Of a stretch of DNA of 64,000 nucleotides, positions 11,132-22,600 are shown in pieces. This stretch comes from Takashimella koratensis (taxonomy: Eukaryota > Basidiomycota > Tremellomycetes > Trichosporonales > Tetragoniomycetaceae): NCBI GenBank assembly GCA_003116875.1, contig BCKT01000007.1, positions 62,001-126,000 of the forward strand. The letters run 5' to 3'. How positions within the stretch are numbered: the first letter of the stretch is position 1; each line of letters starts with the position of its first letter. The translations under genes were made by a program, and so were the position numbers. The notes under the pieces are model-generated. The model did no database searches and was not told the DNA's origin. It saw only the letters and a list, made by a program, of their open reading frames with translations.

Positions 11132-12831
11132 TTTGAGAAGAGGAGGGAGGTGTCGAGCGTCAGCTAGGTGGAGGGCGGAGAGGTGGCGAAGATGATAGTG
11201 GTGAAGAGAAGATGGGCGATGTGGAATGAATTGATGGGTTGTTAAGAGTCTCGAGGAGATGATCAAGTATGGAGAAGAATGAGGAGATGAAAAGATCTGG
11301 GCAGCGAGAACAAAGCGTGCACGACGGATTGAGGAAGAGCAGGAGATCCCGCTGGAGAGAGGCTGAGGGCAAGGGATCCGGGGGGCGCCGGGTGGGCGTG
11401 CGCTCAAGACGTGAGGAGCCGGTGGCCAATGTTGGAGAGGAAGGGGATGGGCTAGGGGAGGTTGGAGAGGTGCCAAGGTAAGAATTACTTACCATGAACA
11501 GCAAGTGACGGGTACACCTTGCGTGCTGGACCACCCGGGGCGGAAGGGAGGGCGCTTGTTGGGCGCAAGACTGATCCTTTCGAAGGGTCTACGGTAGCGG
11601 GAACACTTGGCGATAGGGCCTGGGCGAGGTGGTGATGCGGGTGGTGCGGGTGACGGGCAGCACGACGTCGAGGTTGACGCGAGACAAAAACAACCTTGTT
11701 TGGAGAGCGGGTTAGGGGGAAAGGGTGATGAGAGAGAGAGGAGAGAGGAGAGACGGAAGATCTGTTGTGCACAACGGCAGCGTGGATGATATGGTTTAGG
11801 ATGTGCTATGCTTCCCGCTGTGGCTTGGGCGGTGATGAAGGAGGTGGTGGGGAGGGCGAGGAAGAGTCAGTATCGGGCGCGAGTGATCATGATCTCGGGT
11901 AAAGAGTCGACATTGCGTCACCCTTGGTTGTTGCTGCAGCTGCCGCAGTGCCGCAAGCAGCATGGGCGCTACGATCCCTGGTCTGACGGGAAGGCGAGGG
12001 GTGGGGCACTGAATGAGGACTGCATTGAAGACGACGGCAGATGGTTGCAAGTGGTGGTGAAGATGGTGAAGACGACGAGGGAGAGAATGGGGTCGAGAAT
12101 TCAGTCTGTGGACGGAGCGAGACAAGACACGGGATCGGGAAGGATTTAAAGCACAAATTCAGGGTCCACGGGAAAGAAGGGATAAAGGGAGGGGGCAAGG
12201 TCCAAGGAGGGTCAAAGGGGGTCCGTTGGGGGTTTAAAGGAGGGCAAGCAGGGCGTAATGGGTCCGACGGAATTTATTACAAAATAAAATGTAATTGAAT
12301 TCTTACTACTTTCGGCAACCACCCTATTCAAACCACGGCCTACGCTGCATTCAACCCCACCAGGTTTCCGCTTTCGGGTAAGAGACCGCACCGTTCGTAA
12401 ACGCGGGAGCGAGCGGGAAGCTCGACCCCTCGTCCCGTCTTGGTCGCCACCTATTCGGTCGCGGCTCGCGTTGGTGAGTCGGTGATTGTCACGCTGAGCC
12501 GGGTATCATGCAGCATTGTGTAATGAGTAGGTGGCAGGTGGCAGGTCGGTCACCGGTCGATGATACAGGATGGCGCCAGCGTACATCATCAGTCCCCGCT
12601 GCAGAGTGTCACGGGTCAATTGGGTGTCAGGCTGAGCGTAGGTGGCAGAGAGTGGCATAATAGGAGGCGCAGGACTGCGTGAGCACTCTGCGCCACACAA
12701 GGAAGGCGTGAGGTAGTGGGAAGATGTGTACCAAGTGAACGAGAGGATATGAATAGGCAAAAGAGAACCATTGTCCAGTTTGAGAAGCTTTACTAATAGA
12801 GAAGGAGATGGAGTTGACGATTGCGCAAGGA
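11132..12831. other. Long 5' region of the Ser-rich gene
   Basis: About 1.7 kb. On the minus (coding) strand the first kilobase is strongly pyrimidine-rich, as in promoters and 5' leaders of this genome. A 5' UTR intron is possible. ORFs here are low-complexity readings of the CT tracts and are not called as genes. Confidence 0.4.
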
Positions 12832-13914
12832 TTAGCACTTATCCTTGCTGACAGTGACGGTCTCCTTGACCGTCGACGCTGGTTGTTGGTTAGCAAGTGC
12901 ACTGAACACCGTGTCGCAGGCCACTTACTAACGGTCGGAGTGATAAAGTCCGTGATGGTGCTGGTGTGGTGCAACACGGTCGACGTCGAGACCGTCGACG
13001 TAGTGGTAAGAGTAGTGAACGCAAAGACTAACGACTAGGTCAGTTCATTCTCTCTAAAGCCGAAACAACTGCTGTACTTACTCGTCTGGGTCGAGGTCTT
13101 AGAGCACAAGGTCGTGGTGGACGTGACGGTCGGGTGAGTAACAATCTCTACTGTGTTTGTAACGACCGCTGTGGTTGTAGTCGGGACACAAGAGACGTGC
13201 CTCGCGGCGACCCTCGCCGCGCCCTTGAGGTCACGGTGTGCCGCGGGCTTGCGGAGAGGCAAGTTGCGGCGAAGGCGCTCGGCATTGGTCATTTCGTCAG
13301 GGACAGCGATAGGGGTCGGCATAGCGGCGCGCTTGTGGCCGTGACCACCGTGACCACCGCCGCCACCACCACCACCGCCCTGGCCGTCGCAAGTGCAGAC
13401 CTCGATGACCTCGGTCGTGTAGTAGGTGCTCGGGGCAGCAGTCTTGGTGATAGCTTTGGTAGGGGTGATGGTGTTGGTCTGGGGACGTCAGCGAGGGGCC
13501 GTGAGTGCTGAGTCCAATGTAAAGGACGTGTGGATATTTACCAAAGTGACGGTCGTGCTGGTGTGATCAGCTAAGTGAGGGAGGGGATTTGTGTCAGTAC
13601 TCGATCGTGAGAGTTGCAGAGAGGCAGTAGGCAGGAGAACGATGAGACTCACTCTGAGTGCTGTAGACAGTCTCAATGGCCTTGCAGTTGGAGATGGAGG
13701 TAGAAGTCGTGGTGGTCGGTGCGCCAGCAGTGGTGCTAGTCCTGAGAGGTATCAGCGAGAACAGCCTTGAGGTAAAGATCTCCACAGGCATGACTTTGAT
13801 GATTGGGAATGGGAGGCAAGATGCTCACTTGGTGGTGGTGCTGTAGACAGTGTCGGTGGAGCAACTGGCAGCAGCCAGGGCAGCACCCAGGAGGAGAACG
13901 AGAACAGAGCGCAT
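12832..13914 (-). CDS. Secreted Thr/Ser-rich protein with Gly/His tract and Lys-Arg site
   Basis: Six exons read in frame: 13914-13829, 13741-13653, 13570-13542, 13478-13082, 13027-12929 and 12878-12832, total 747 nt and 248 residues. The N-terminus MRSVLVLLLGAALAAASCS is a signal peptide. Short Thr/Ser-rich segments with recurring VYSTTT and VYSTQ units follow, likely O-mannosylated. A Gly/His tract (eight Gly, then HGGHGH) ends at Lys-Arg, a possible Kex2-type cleavage site. The downstream half has a basic region (RLRRNLPLRKP) and more TTTT/TSTV repeats. It ends VTVSKDKC with no hydrophobic GPI tail. The likely location is the cell wall or outside the cell. Function and family unknown. Confidence 0.78.
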
Positions 13915-13975
13915 CGTGAAAAATCGTTGGAAAGAGCTAACGGGGTTTTCGGATCGTAGAGTCGTTGGGCAGTTG

Positions 13976-14217
13976 AGCTTGGACAAAGAGCGTGAAGGGT
14001 GGGCGTATTATAGGGGCTGAGTGTATGAGGGGTCGAAGGTGTGGAAGGTGTACGCGGGAAGAGGGCGGCGAGGGATATATGAAGAGAGGGCAGCTTGGAC
14101 AAAGAGCGTGAAGGGTGGGCGTATTATATGCGCTGAGTGTATCCAGCTAGGTAAGTGGGCGAGGGGTCGAAGGTGTACGCGGGAAGAGGGCGGCGAGGGA
14201 TATATGAAGAGAGGGGG
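13976..14217. repeat. Direct duplication in promoter of the secreted Thr-rich gene
   Basis: Two imperfect tandem copies, 13976-14090 and 14092-14217. Both begin AGCTTGGACAAAGAGCGTGA and both end with GGGATATATGAAGAGAGGG. The second copy carries an insertion of about 15 bp in the middle. The repeat starts about 60 bp upstream of the start codon of the minus-strand gene and contains TATA-like ATATAT sites. Confidence 0.85.
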
Positions 14218-15588
14218 ATAGACGACTTGATTGGTCTTTAAGAGACACTGCAGGCGCGGCGGACATGTGCCCGCAGTGTCACCTGGGCTATGGAAAGACC
14301 TCACTCGCTCCGACGCACCATCGCATTGACCAAGTCGCCACAAATTTGTCCTGAGTACCACCCGAAGTGATGGATGGGCTCGACCCATACAGGTACTGAT
14401 TCGCACGGACACCTACTGTACCCCTTGCTGTGGCTGTCACCTCCTCTCCGCCCTCTATGTCAGGACCCGCCAAGATGATTAAGGTGTTTCGAATGTTTGA
14501 TCTCCCCCACCGGACCGAGCCGAGTGGCCTGTTCTCATCCTAGGCGACGTCAGTGCCACGGGGTCCGGGGCGTGCTATCTCGATGTGCTTCAGGTCAGGT
14601 CACCAGCGGCACAACGGCCAGTGCGTTGTGATCTCCCTCGCCCCTTGCAAAAGCACACATCGTAGAGAGGTATGTTCGCGTGAAGACTTAAAATGAGGAC
14701 GGACAATCGACACCAAAAGACCGGTGCTGTTATGTCTCAGGTCCATCCGGTGCCTCTTACGATGATGAAACAACGCTCGAGGCGCGATCTCTCCCCATTT
14801 TGCAGGGAATCGGGAACAGATCAAAGTGCCTAGGAGCCGCAATAGAGATCAGTGCTTAATGAACCGAACCGTGTGTTGTTTCGCTTGGCTGATCCACTTC
14901 AGTTAGAAGGCGCAATTGGAGAGGGGAAAGTACCTTGACGCCTCTGGTTGTGTATTTTCACTCCGACTGAATCGTATGGGCCCTCCCTCGACCCTTGTCA
15001 CTACAGGCCCGTGCGCTGTAGCGTGCATCGTATCAGGTGGCACCATCGGAGAACGCTCTGGTGGATTCCCTTCTTCCTTGCCTGATTGTATTTTGAGACG
15101 TGCCCCTCATGGTGTCCTGCGCTTTGACCACTGTGGCGTTTTATCCCCTGGAATCGCCACACCGCCTATTGTTCCCTCTCGGCCGCACCACACACGACCC
15201 TTCCCTACCGGCTCCAGAGCCTGGTGTCCGATCTCCTGCGCAGGTCTGGTCCTAGTGACAATGCGGTAACATACTGTCTATATCGACCTCGGACCGGGGG
15301 AACAGATGAACTAGGCTAAAACTATCAGAACACAAGATATACACAGACCCGAAGCGGAGCAAGGATGGGTGGGGGAGTAGAGAAAAGGAAACCTCCGAAG
15401 CTGACTATGGAATCCAAAGGTACAATGTTCTTCACAAAACCTGATTTTTACGTCGTCCCTTTACTGAGAAACTACTTGCTACTGTGACGAAGCACTGTTC
15501 AAGCATTGTTCCACGCCTTCACCGATTGACCCTCACTAAATGAACTAGATCACTGCGGCGAACTTGACCCTCGCGCTCGTCCAATCGC
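14218..15588. other. Intergenic, no gene seen
   Basis: About 1.4 kb between the Thr-rich gene promoter and the 3' end of the CPL1-like gene. ORFs are short and lack recognisable domains or splice-joined continuations. Confidence 0.4.
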
Positions 15589-16533
15589 CTAGAGACCGTT
15601 CTTGAGGTACTTGGCGCCGGAGGTGATAACCCTTTGCGCGGCCTTTGGCATCTTCATCTCGCACAAGGTCCCGTTGGCTGCCTTGTTCCATCCCCGAGCA
15701 CAGGTGTTGACGACACACTTGCCAGCGATACAGGCGACATCGTCGACACCAGCGATAGCGGAACAGTCGCGGCCACTGCCCTCGGCGACGCAACCGCCAC
15801 ACGAGTCGATGTTTGACGAGAGGTCGAGGCACTCCCACTGCCCGAAGCCAGAGTTGTCGGGACCCGCACCGACACGGCAAGGGGTCTGGCCGTGAGGGCA
15901 TCCGGAAGCCGAAAGCGAACGCTTCCAAGTCCCACCGCCAGCGGGCTGCGAGCCGGACGTGCAGGAGCAGGTGGTCGAGGACCAATGGTAGTTGCTGCCT
16001 TTGGCGGTGCACGCCTTTTGGAGAGAACCCGAGGCGTCGCAAACGCAGCCGCAAGAGGAGGAGTCGACCGACCAGCCCGAACCTTTGCTAGAGCACGAGG
16101 ACTGGCACGAGGTGCTGCATGAGCAAGAGCACGAATTCGAATTCCAAGCCCAGTTGGAGCCTTTGCCGCTGCATTGAGATTTGAGAGAACCGGTCGGGTC
16201 GCAGTTGCAGCTACACGAAGAGGAGTCGAGGCCCCAGTTGGAACCCTTGCTGTTGCAGTTCGATTGACAGGATGAGGAACACCCGCACGTGCAGCTGCTT
16301 TCGATGAACGCGAAGAGGTCGCCCTTGAGGGAGCACGCCGTCTTGGCCTGAATACATGAAAGGCTCAAGGTGTTGCCGCGCGAGTCGAGCTCGAAGGTCG
16401 AACCGGGATAGGGTGGAGAACGGGGGGAGACGTCACCGGCAAGTGGGGAAGAGACCGGCTTGGCAAGAGTGGAAGGGATGAAGAGGGCGAGGGAAGCTAC
16501 GACGGCGGTCGAGAGGATCGACGAGAGGCGCAT
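15589..16533 (-). CDS. Secreted Cys-rich protein, CPL1/PriA-like
   Basis: Single-exon protein of 314 residues with signal peptide MRLSSILSTAVVASLALFIP. Residues about 60-195 hold four degenerate Cys-rich repeats of roughly 28-30 residues, each with a KGSNW/KGSGW-like core followed by SSSCxCxC. The C-terminal part (CPHGQTPCRV, WECLDLSSNIDSCGGC, then GVDDVACIAGKCVVNTCARG) matches the CPL1/PriA-type domain of basidiomycete secreted proteins. In Cryptococcus neoformans, Cpl1 is a secreted capsule-associated protein that affects host immune cells. Here only domain-level similarity is claimed, and the repeats are specific to this gene. A Lys-Arg pair (TWKRS) lies between repeats and domain and could be cleaved. 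Cell-wall or extracellular location is inferred. Confidence 0.85.
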   Translation of the reverse strand: MRLSSILSTAVVASLALFIPSTLAKPVSSPLAGDVSPRSPPYPGSTFELDSRGNTLSLSCIQAKTACSLKGDLFAFIESSCTCGCSSSCQSNCNSKGSNWGLDSSSCSCNCDPTGSLKSQCSGKGSNWAWNSNSCSCSCSTSCQSSCSSKGSGWSVDSSSCGCVCDASGSLQKACTAKGSNYHWSSTTCSCTSGSQPAGGGTWKRSLSASGCPHGQTPCRVGAGPDNSGFGQWECLDLSSNIDSCGGCVAEGSGRDCSAIAGVDDVACIAGKCVVNTCARGWNKAANGTLCEMKMPKAAQRVITSGAKYLKNGL

Positions 16534-18328
16534 GGTGGAGTGTTGGCGGTGGCACTCGCGGTGGTGTCGAGGTGTCTGAAGGGTGGTCCGATAGGGATCG
16601 GAGAAGGAGCGGCGTCCTCAGAGGAGCGAGGACAAGAACGCTCAGGTAAGTGGCGTCCTCGAGGGGATGGGTAGGCTGGAGTGGGGAGGGTGTCGCCAGA
16701 GTGAGGTATCGCAGGGAATGGGTTGCTGCGGGGGATCGATGTCGACCAGTGAGGACAAGTGGCGGTGGCTTTGGGGTCGACTTAAGACGGGAGGTGATCA
16801 GGTCGTCTGCTGAATGAGTGACAGCAGGAGTGGTGTGGTGCTTGTTTGAAAGTAGAAGAGGAAGGGGATGGATAGGATGGACGCCCCCCTTCCCTCTTTC
16901 CATCCCGCAATGATATATACCTTCAAGAGGACGTCCCGACTCCCGGTGGGGTGGTCAATTCAAGCATGACCAGGTGAGCAGGGGGAAGAAGAGGGAGGGC
17001 AGGAGGTCAAGGGAGGAAAGGAGAGGGGAAGGGGTGGACATGAGGTAGGAGTACGCGCGCTTGGCGTCCCGTGATTCCCCCAACTGCTAGTCCCTACGGA
17101 AATGAGATGAGAAATCGAGGGAGCTAAGGGAGCTAGGGTGCGAGCCGACCCGGCGGAGCTTGGGGCGGAGGAGGAGGTAGAGACCAACAAGGTTATTGAG
17201 TGGTATGCGGCAGAGTCACGGGTGTGGCCTCAGGTCTGGGGTCTGAAGGAGAGGGTGTGGCATGGTATGGTAGGCGGTAGGTAGGTCGAGACAGTGATGC
17301 TGAGCGAGGGGAGGACGAGGCGAGGAGAGAGGTGATGACGACGTAGGGAGGTGAGAACGGACTAGACTCAGCGGAACGGACCCGCGTGGTGAGAGGAGAG
17401 TGGGAGGGGTGTCGGACGCAGTCGGTCCTGGGCCGATGGGAGCATGGGAGTGGACAGGTAAGTTGGGTTCGGTTGGGCTGGAGCCGAGCACGAGACAGGG
17501 ACCGGGAGCTGAGTTGGCAAGGGGTTAGGAAGGATCTGAGACGAGAGAGAGGTGAAGCAGACCACGATATGCAGATCCTGCCTCGCGCTTCAGCCTTGAG
17601 CAAGGTCATCGCAGCTCGCGGCAGGTGACGCAGCAGCTCTGAGCAAGATCGCATGGGTGATAATGGGTTTACCAGGCGAGACAGGAAAAAAGCAGTAGGA
17701 TACACCACTTGGCTAGGTCTCGTCGCTCGACCAGAGAGTGGTTGTCGGTCGCAGATTCATCAAAGGGGAACTGAACCTCCCGTGCCCAAAGTCTTGGCGT
17801 CGTACTTGCCACTTCGCATAGATGTTGCTCTACGCTCGTAGCAGCCCTATTTGACCCTGTGCAGGAGTAGCCCTCCCGCTGGGAACAAGATCACTTCCCT
17901 CTCGGTGGGCGTGTAGATCACACAGGCTGAAGACTGGGGGCGTACGCCACACTGTACCACAGCTAGACAACTGGAAAAAGAGACAAGAGAGACAGACAGA
18001 AAGAACAACTACGTACGTTGACACGCGAGCGCTCCCGTGATCCCGTAGATTCCCACTTATTTACTCCGATAACACGTAACGACCGAGAGGGCAATGTACC
18101 TCGTCTGTCTTCCCTGGATCCGTGGAAATGCGGGATGTGGGGCTTACGTGCATCCGACTGTACCCCATTGTATGCACCGTAGGCAGTGTAGGGCCGTGTA
18201 TGGGTGCACGGCATGTTGTACATGGCAGACTGGGTGGACTGTGTGGACTGGGCGAGAGTCTCCCCCCGGGAGCGCTAAATTCGGGGGTGAGGGAGGACCA
18301 GTCGGAGAAACTGAGACAAGACCCGTGC

Positions 18329-18342
18329 CACGTACGTACGTG
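18329..18342. other. 14-bp perfect palindrome
   Basis: CACGTACGTACGTG reads the same on both strands. It lies in the gene-free region and could be a dimeric regulator site. No further evidence. Confidence 0.4.
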
Positions 18343-18709
18343 CTAAAGTTTAAAAAGCTTGCGTAGCCACGGGTGGGTGCCTGTCCCGACGACCTGGCCC
18401 CCCGATCTCACCACTGCACGGTACAAGGAGAACAACAACAGTGCTGTACGGTACATGGGACTGGGGGTGAGAGAGAGGCTGATGCGTGGGCAAGGAGGTG
18501 TGGCGGACGGGGTCAACACGAGGTGTACAAGCCATGCATGTGGCAATCTACATAACGGTGGGACAGCTCAGCTACAGTGGGGAGGTCTCAGCTTAGTCAA
18601 AACCACGCAGACTCGACGCTGTAGATTCGATTCGGCGGTTCAGGTTAGAATTCAGACCGATGTGAAAAACGCACCGTTCATCGATCCAAGGATCAACTCA
18701 CCCGACGTC

Positions 18710-18766
18710 GCTGTGAATCACGGGTTGACCCGTGTGCTCGATGCGCGAGAAATCTCGATTCACGGC
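18710..18766. other. Nested inverted repeat able to fold into a multi-arm structure
   Basis: An outer 10-bp stem (18710-18719 with 18757-18766, one G-U pair) encloses two hairpins: 18720-18725 with 18728-18733, and 18737-18740 with 18746-18749. The arrangement is a compact three-way junction. It is not a tRNA, since it lacks T-loop and D-loop motifs. It could be a structured RNA element or a symmetric protein-binding site. Confidence 0.45.
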
Positions 18767-19620
18767 CAGCTCCTACGATCAGCTCTTGCATTCACTGGCT
18801 GGAGGCGTTATTGGACTGCCAATGGCATGGGTCGGTGGGAAGACAAAACTCAATCGAATACGGCTCCGCCCGATTAAGTTTTCCAAAGTGGTATGCATTA
18901 CGTGTAGTGTGAGACTGGAAAGAAGACAAAGATCAAAACAAACCAAACAGGGGCTATGGGGTACTGCTAAGGTTGAGATTGGGATGAGATATGAAGCAAC
19001 GGGTTGGACCGCGATGATGGAGATGGAAAGAGAGATGAGTATAAAGATGGACTGATGAATTGAAGATGAAAAGATGAACGATGTGAATGAGAAAAATGGA
19101 TGACCAAAGTCTATGCCGAGAGAGTGTCGACGTGGGGAACCATGCAACTATGCGGGGTACGAACTGGGGTCAAGGTGGAGATGGATGACGATGCCGACGG
19201 GGTCAAAAGACAGCGTGCGAAAGGGGGTTCGAGAGCGTGTGAAAGAGGTACGATTCCGACGACGACGGCTTTCCATCCTCACTTCATCCTTTACTTCTAC
19301 CCCTCCTTCTCTCCCCCGGCATCAACGACTTTCGGTATTCACCTTGCTCGCTTATCCTTTCCTTCTTCACACACCCACACCGGCTCGGATCCTTCTGCAT
19401 CCGCTTGGTCCCGTGCAAGCCATGATGTTCCTTCCCATGCTCGACCCGTCACCAGACCCGTTGACGCGTCCGCTACTCACAAACCGCACATTGCCACGCC
19501 CCCGAGCCCTTGATCCCCACCACCGCTCATCGGCCACCAATCACCGACTTTGCTCAGTCCACTCCTACACCTCTCTCCCATCGCCCCAATCCTCCTGCCT
19601 AACATAAGCCACCTAACCAC

Positions 19621-22600
19621 CTAGGCCTCCTCGACCTTGTCCTTCTTCCCCGCCTCGTCATGCACGCTTCTGGCCACTTCATCCGCCGGAACAGTGACCA
19701 CCTCATCACCAACTTGACGCTGCAACATCCCATCCTCGGTCACGTGTGTATCCTTGCTAACTCCCGGACCTAGGGGTTCGTCCCTTGTCGATGCAGCCTT
19801 GAGCGCCGGATCGGGCGGTGAGATGGCCAGTTCAGGTTCGGTCTCACCGATGCTCCCGGATCGCTGGTGTGATGCCGCCGCGGCAGCTTCCACTTCAGGG
19901 TCGAGCGGGTCGTCGAATGAGACAGAGACAGACGGGTGAGGGGTATTAGGTGTCCTTGTCGGGATTGGAACAGGGACCGCTGCAGACCCCGTCATAGCTT
20001 CCGCCGAAGAGATGGGGGACGTCGGGGATGTCGACAGAGGAGCGGGGACTGATCCACTGCTGTGTTCACCGAGAGCCGGGGTGTCGTCGGTGATTTCATC
20101 ATCATCGCCCTCGGGTTCGCGATTGGGGATAAAACGAGGGCGTGAGGGCGACTGTTCTGGGTCGTTCGGAACTGCGGTCGTCTCCGAGTCGACCGAGTAC
20201 ATGGACGACGGCGAGACGGGGGACAGCTGCGCCCCGCTTGCCGGGGCCAAAGCACCACTCGGCGATGCCGGCTGCCTGTGAGGGTCAATCACGAGGGTAG
20301 ACGACGTCGCCTCGCTCAGGCCCGCCGTCAACTGCGCTGTCTCAGGAACCGTCGGTGATGTCGTCGGCGGCAAATCCTCTCCCTCCCCTTCCTCGCCATC
20401 GGGGAAACTCCAGCTACTCGTCGGTGTCCCTCCGAGCTCAAAACTGTCGTCGAACGTGGGCATCTTGATAGCTGGTGTACTTCCTGAAAGATCACCACTG
20501 TGATCCTCGTGGTCGGCGTCGTCGTCTTCGTCCGCTTCGGGCCACTCCGAGGCCCGCCGCGTAGAGTCGGACGGCGAGTCGGAGGAAGAGTTCGTCACAG
20601 AGGTCGCACCGATACTGATCCCAGCTTCAAACTCGCGATCAAACGCCTCGGCCCAGTCGTGTGGGGTAAGCGGCTCGAATCGACTATCGCTGAATGGGTT
20701 CTCGGCCGAATCTGCATTCCCAGAGGTGAAGCCGCCCCAAGCGTCCTGAAAGAGTGTCAGCAAGGGCTCATCAGTTAGGAGCTATGTCAATCATGCAGAG
20801 GTCTGCATCAACGTACATCATCGTCATCTGGTCGCTGGAAAGCCTGTAGAGTAGTCAGCCGTGCTGTCTCTCGTTTCATTACACAACAACTCACCCCAAA
20901 GTCATCGTCGTCGCTGCCCCTTCGTTGGCTGCTAGGCCGAAGCCAATCCGCGTCGTCGTCATCATCATCTGATGAGTCGCCTCCGATCGTGCGTGGCCGG
21001 TCCCACAACTATCACCCACGAGTCAGCACCTCCTATCACCCGAGCGCTGTCCATGGTCAATTTCCTACTCACCCTCTCCACACCATTTTCTTCCCCAAAC
21101 TGGTGTGCAAACCCTTCGGTAGCCACGGTCCTCGACAACGGTTCACCAATAGCCATCTCGGCTCCTTTCCCATCACTGACCCCAAACCCGATCCTGTCAT
21201 CCTCTTCATCGCTCTCGCTATCCGACCTGTTCTCGCTCCCGCCTGCCGCGTTGAGACCAGGGATCATTGGTTTGCCGCCAGCCAGTTGGTGTGCGTTCCG
21301 AACTCGGGTCTCCGAGTAGGCGCCGTCGACGTAGGTCTGCCATTCATCTTTGTCAAACGACTGGCGAAGGGTGTTGGCAAGGTCGGGTGGAGATCGGTCA
21401 AGGATCTTGATCAGCTCTTCACTCATGAGCGACAGGGCAGCCATGTACGCTCGTCGAGGGAGTTTCTTGGAACTGTGGTCATATCAGCAGACGTTGATTG
21501 TCACCTGGGCGCGACGACGACAACTCACACAGCGTCGTCATTGGTGCGCTGCGCCTCGACTATCCGCTGCACAAGCTTGGCCTCGGTGAATAGGTTGATG
21601 ACGAGCTCCCGATTAGCACCGGTCAGCGGCCCGTTGAGAATTTGCTGGAAAATGTCGTACACGACGTGCTGTAAGAAGTTGTTCTCGGGATACCGGAAGA
21701 AGAAGTCCTACAAGGCGATGTATCAGTCCTGCTGTGTCATGTGAACGTCAAGACTCACCAAGAGGGTGCGGAGAACGTTGTGCTGCAGGAAGAGCTGCTT
21801 GAGCTGATCGCCCAGTGGCGCAGCCGGTTTGACGCTGTGAGCCGAGGCGACCGCCCCTGCCAGTGGGAAAACGGGTGCCTCGCCTTCTTGGCTCAGCGAA
21901 TCGGACAACGCCGTCGACGGCTCGGCGCACATGACGTCTCGCAGGCGATCAGCGTCCGCTTGAGACGGTGGTGGTGGGGCCTGTTCAGCTGCGTGCGGTT
22001 CATCCGCTGCCTCGCCACCCGCCGCTGCCTCTTTATCCCCTGCCACTTCTTTAGCCGCACTGGTATCACCCTTGACTTCAACGTCGGCGTCAACCTCGGA
22101 CGATGTGGGTCGAGACTGGTGCGGCGTGGTAGTGGACGACGGTGACTCATCGTCGGAGAGCTCGTCCGATTCGGTCAACGAGTAGTCTGTCGATCCCGAG
22201 CTCACAGGCAGCACTCGCGCCTGAGTGACCTGCTCCTCGGGCGCCTCATTGGCTTCGGCAGCCTGGAGAGCCTGGCCAAGCTTGTCGAGCCCGTCAAGAC
22301 CGCCAGAGAGAGCGCCGTCGGGAGAGTAGACGGGACCCGAGGTGCGGTTCAACATCGACATGTTGGAGCTGTGAAGGAGTTCAGCGTAGAGCTCGATGAT
22401 GCGGAATCGCTCCATCGTGAGAGGCTCGGGGTAGGATGCGGACGCGGCGCGGTGCTGGAGGTGTCAGCAGGCGTTAAGGAACAGAGCAAGAATTTGCTCA
22501 ATGCAGAATATGGAGTGCTGGGAAGACCACTTACCAGAGAGCGCGGGTGGAGCAGCAAAGTGTTGAGCGAACCAAAACGAGCGACGACAGCCGACACCAA

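Larger units (their letters stand above)
16534..19620. other. 3.1-kb region without a recognisable gene
   Basis: The longest gene-free stretch in the window. The first part is the CT-rich (minus strand) promoter of the CPL1-like gene. ORFs up to about 170 codons exist on both strands but are low-complexity or lack domains, and I could not extend any by convincing splicing. It holds a 14-bp perfect palindrome and a strongly structured 57-nt inverted repeat, listed separately. An unannotated noncoding transcript or long regulatory region is possible. Confidence 0.4.

Noticed and set aside
17193..17708. 171-codon minus-strand ORF in the gene-free region
   Set aside because: Ser/Pro/Leu-rich reading of a CT-rich tract; no domain, signal peptide or convincing continuation.
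18710..18766. tRNA gene
   Set aside because: Lacks an acceptor stem of the right layout, a T-loop GGTTCGA-type motif and a D-loop; too short.
18359..18877. 172-codon plus-strand ORF
   Set aside because: No recognisable domain or supporting context; composition looks random.
19421..19607. Short plus-strand ORF before the SAPS 3' end
   Set aside because: Small, Pro/Arg/Ser-rich, no splice-joined extension; probably untranslated or 3' flanking DNA.
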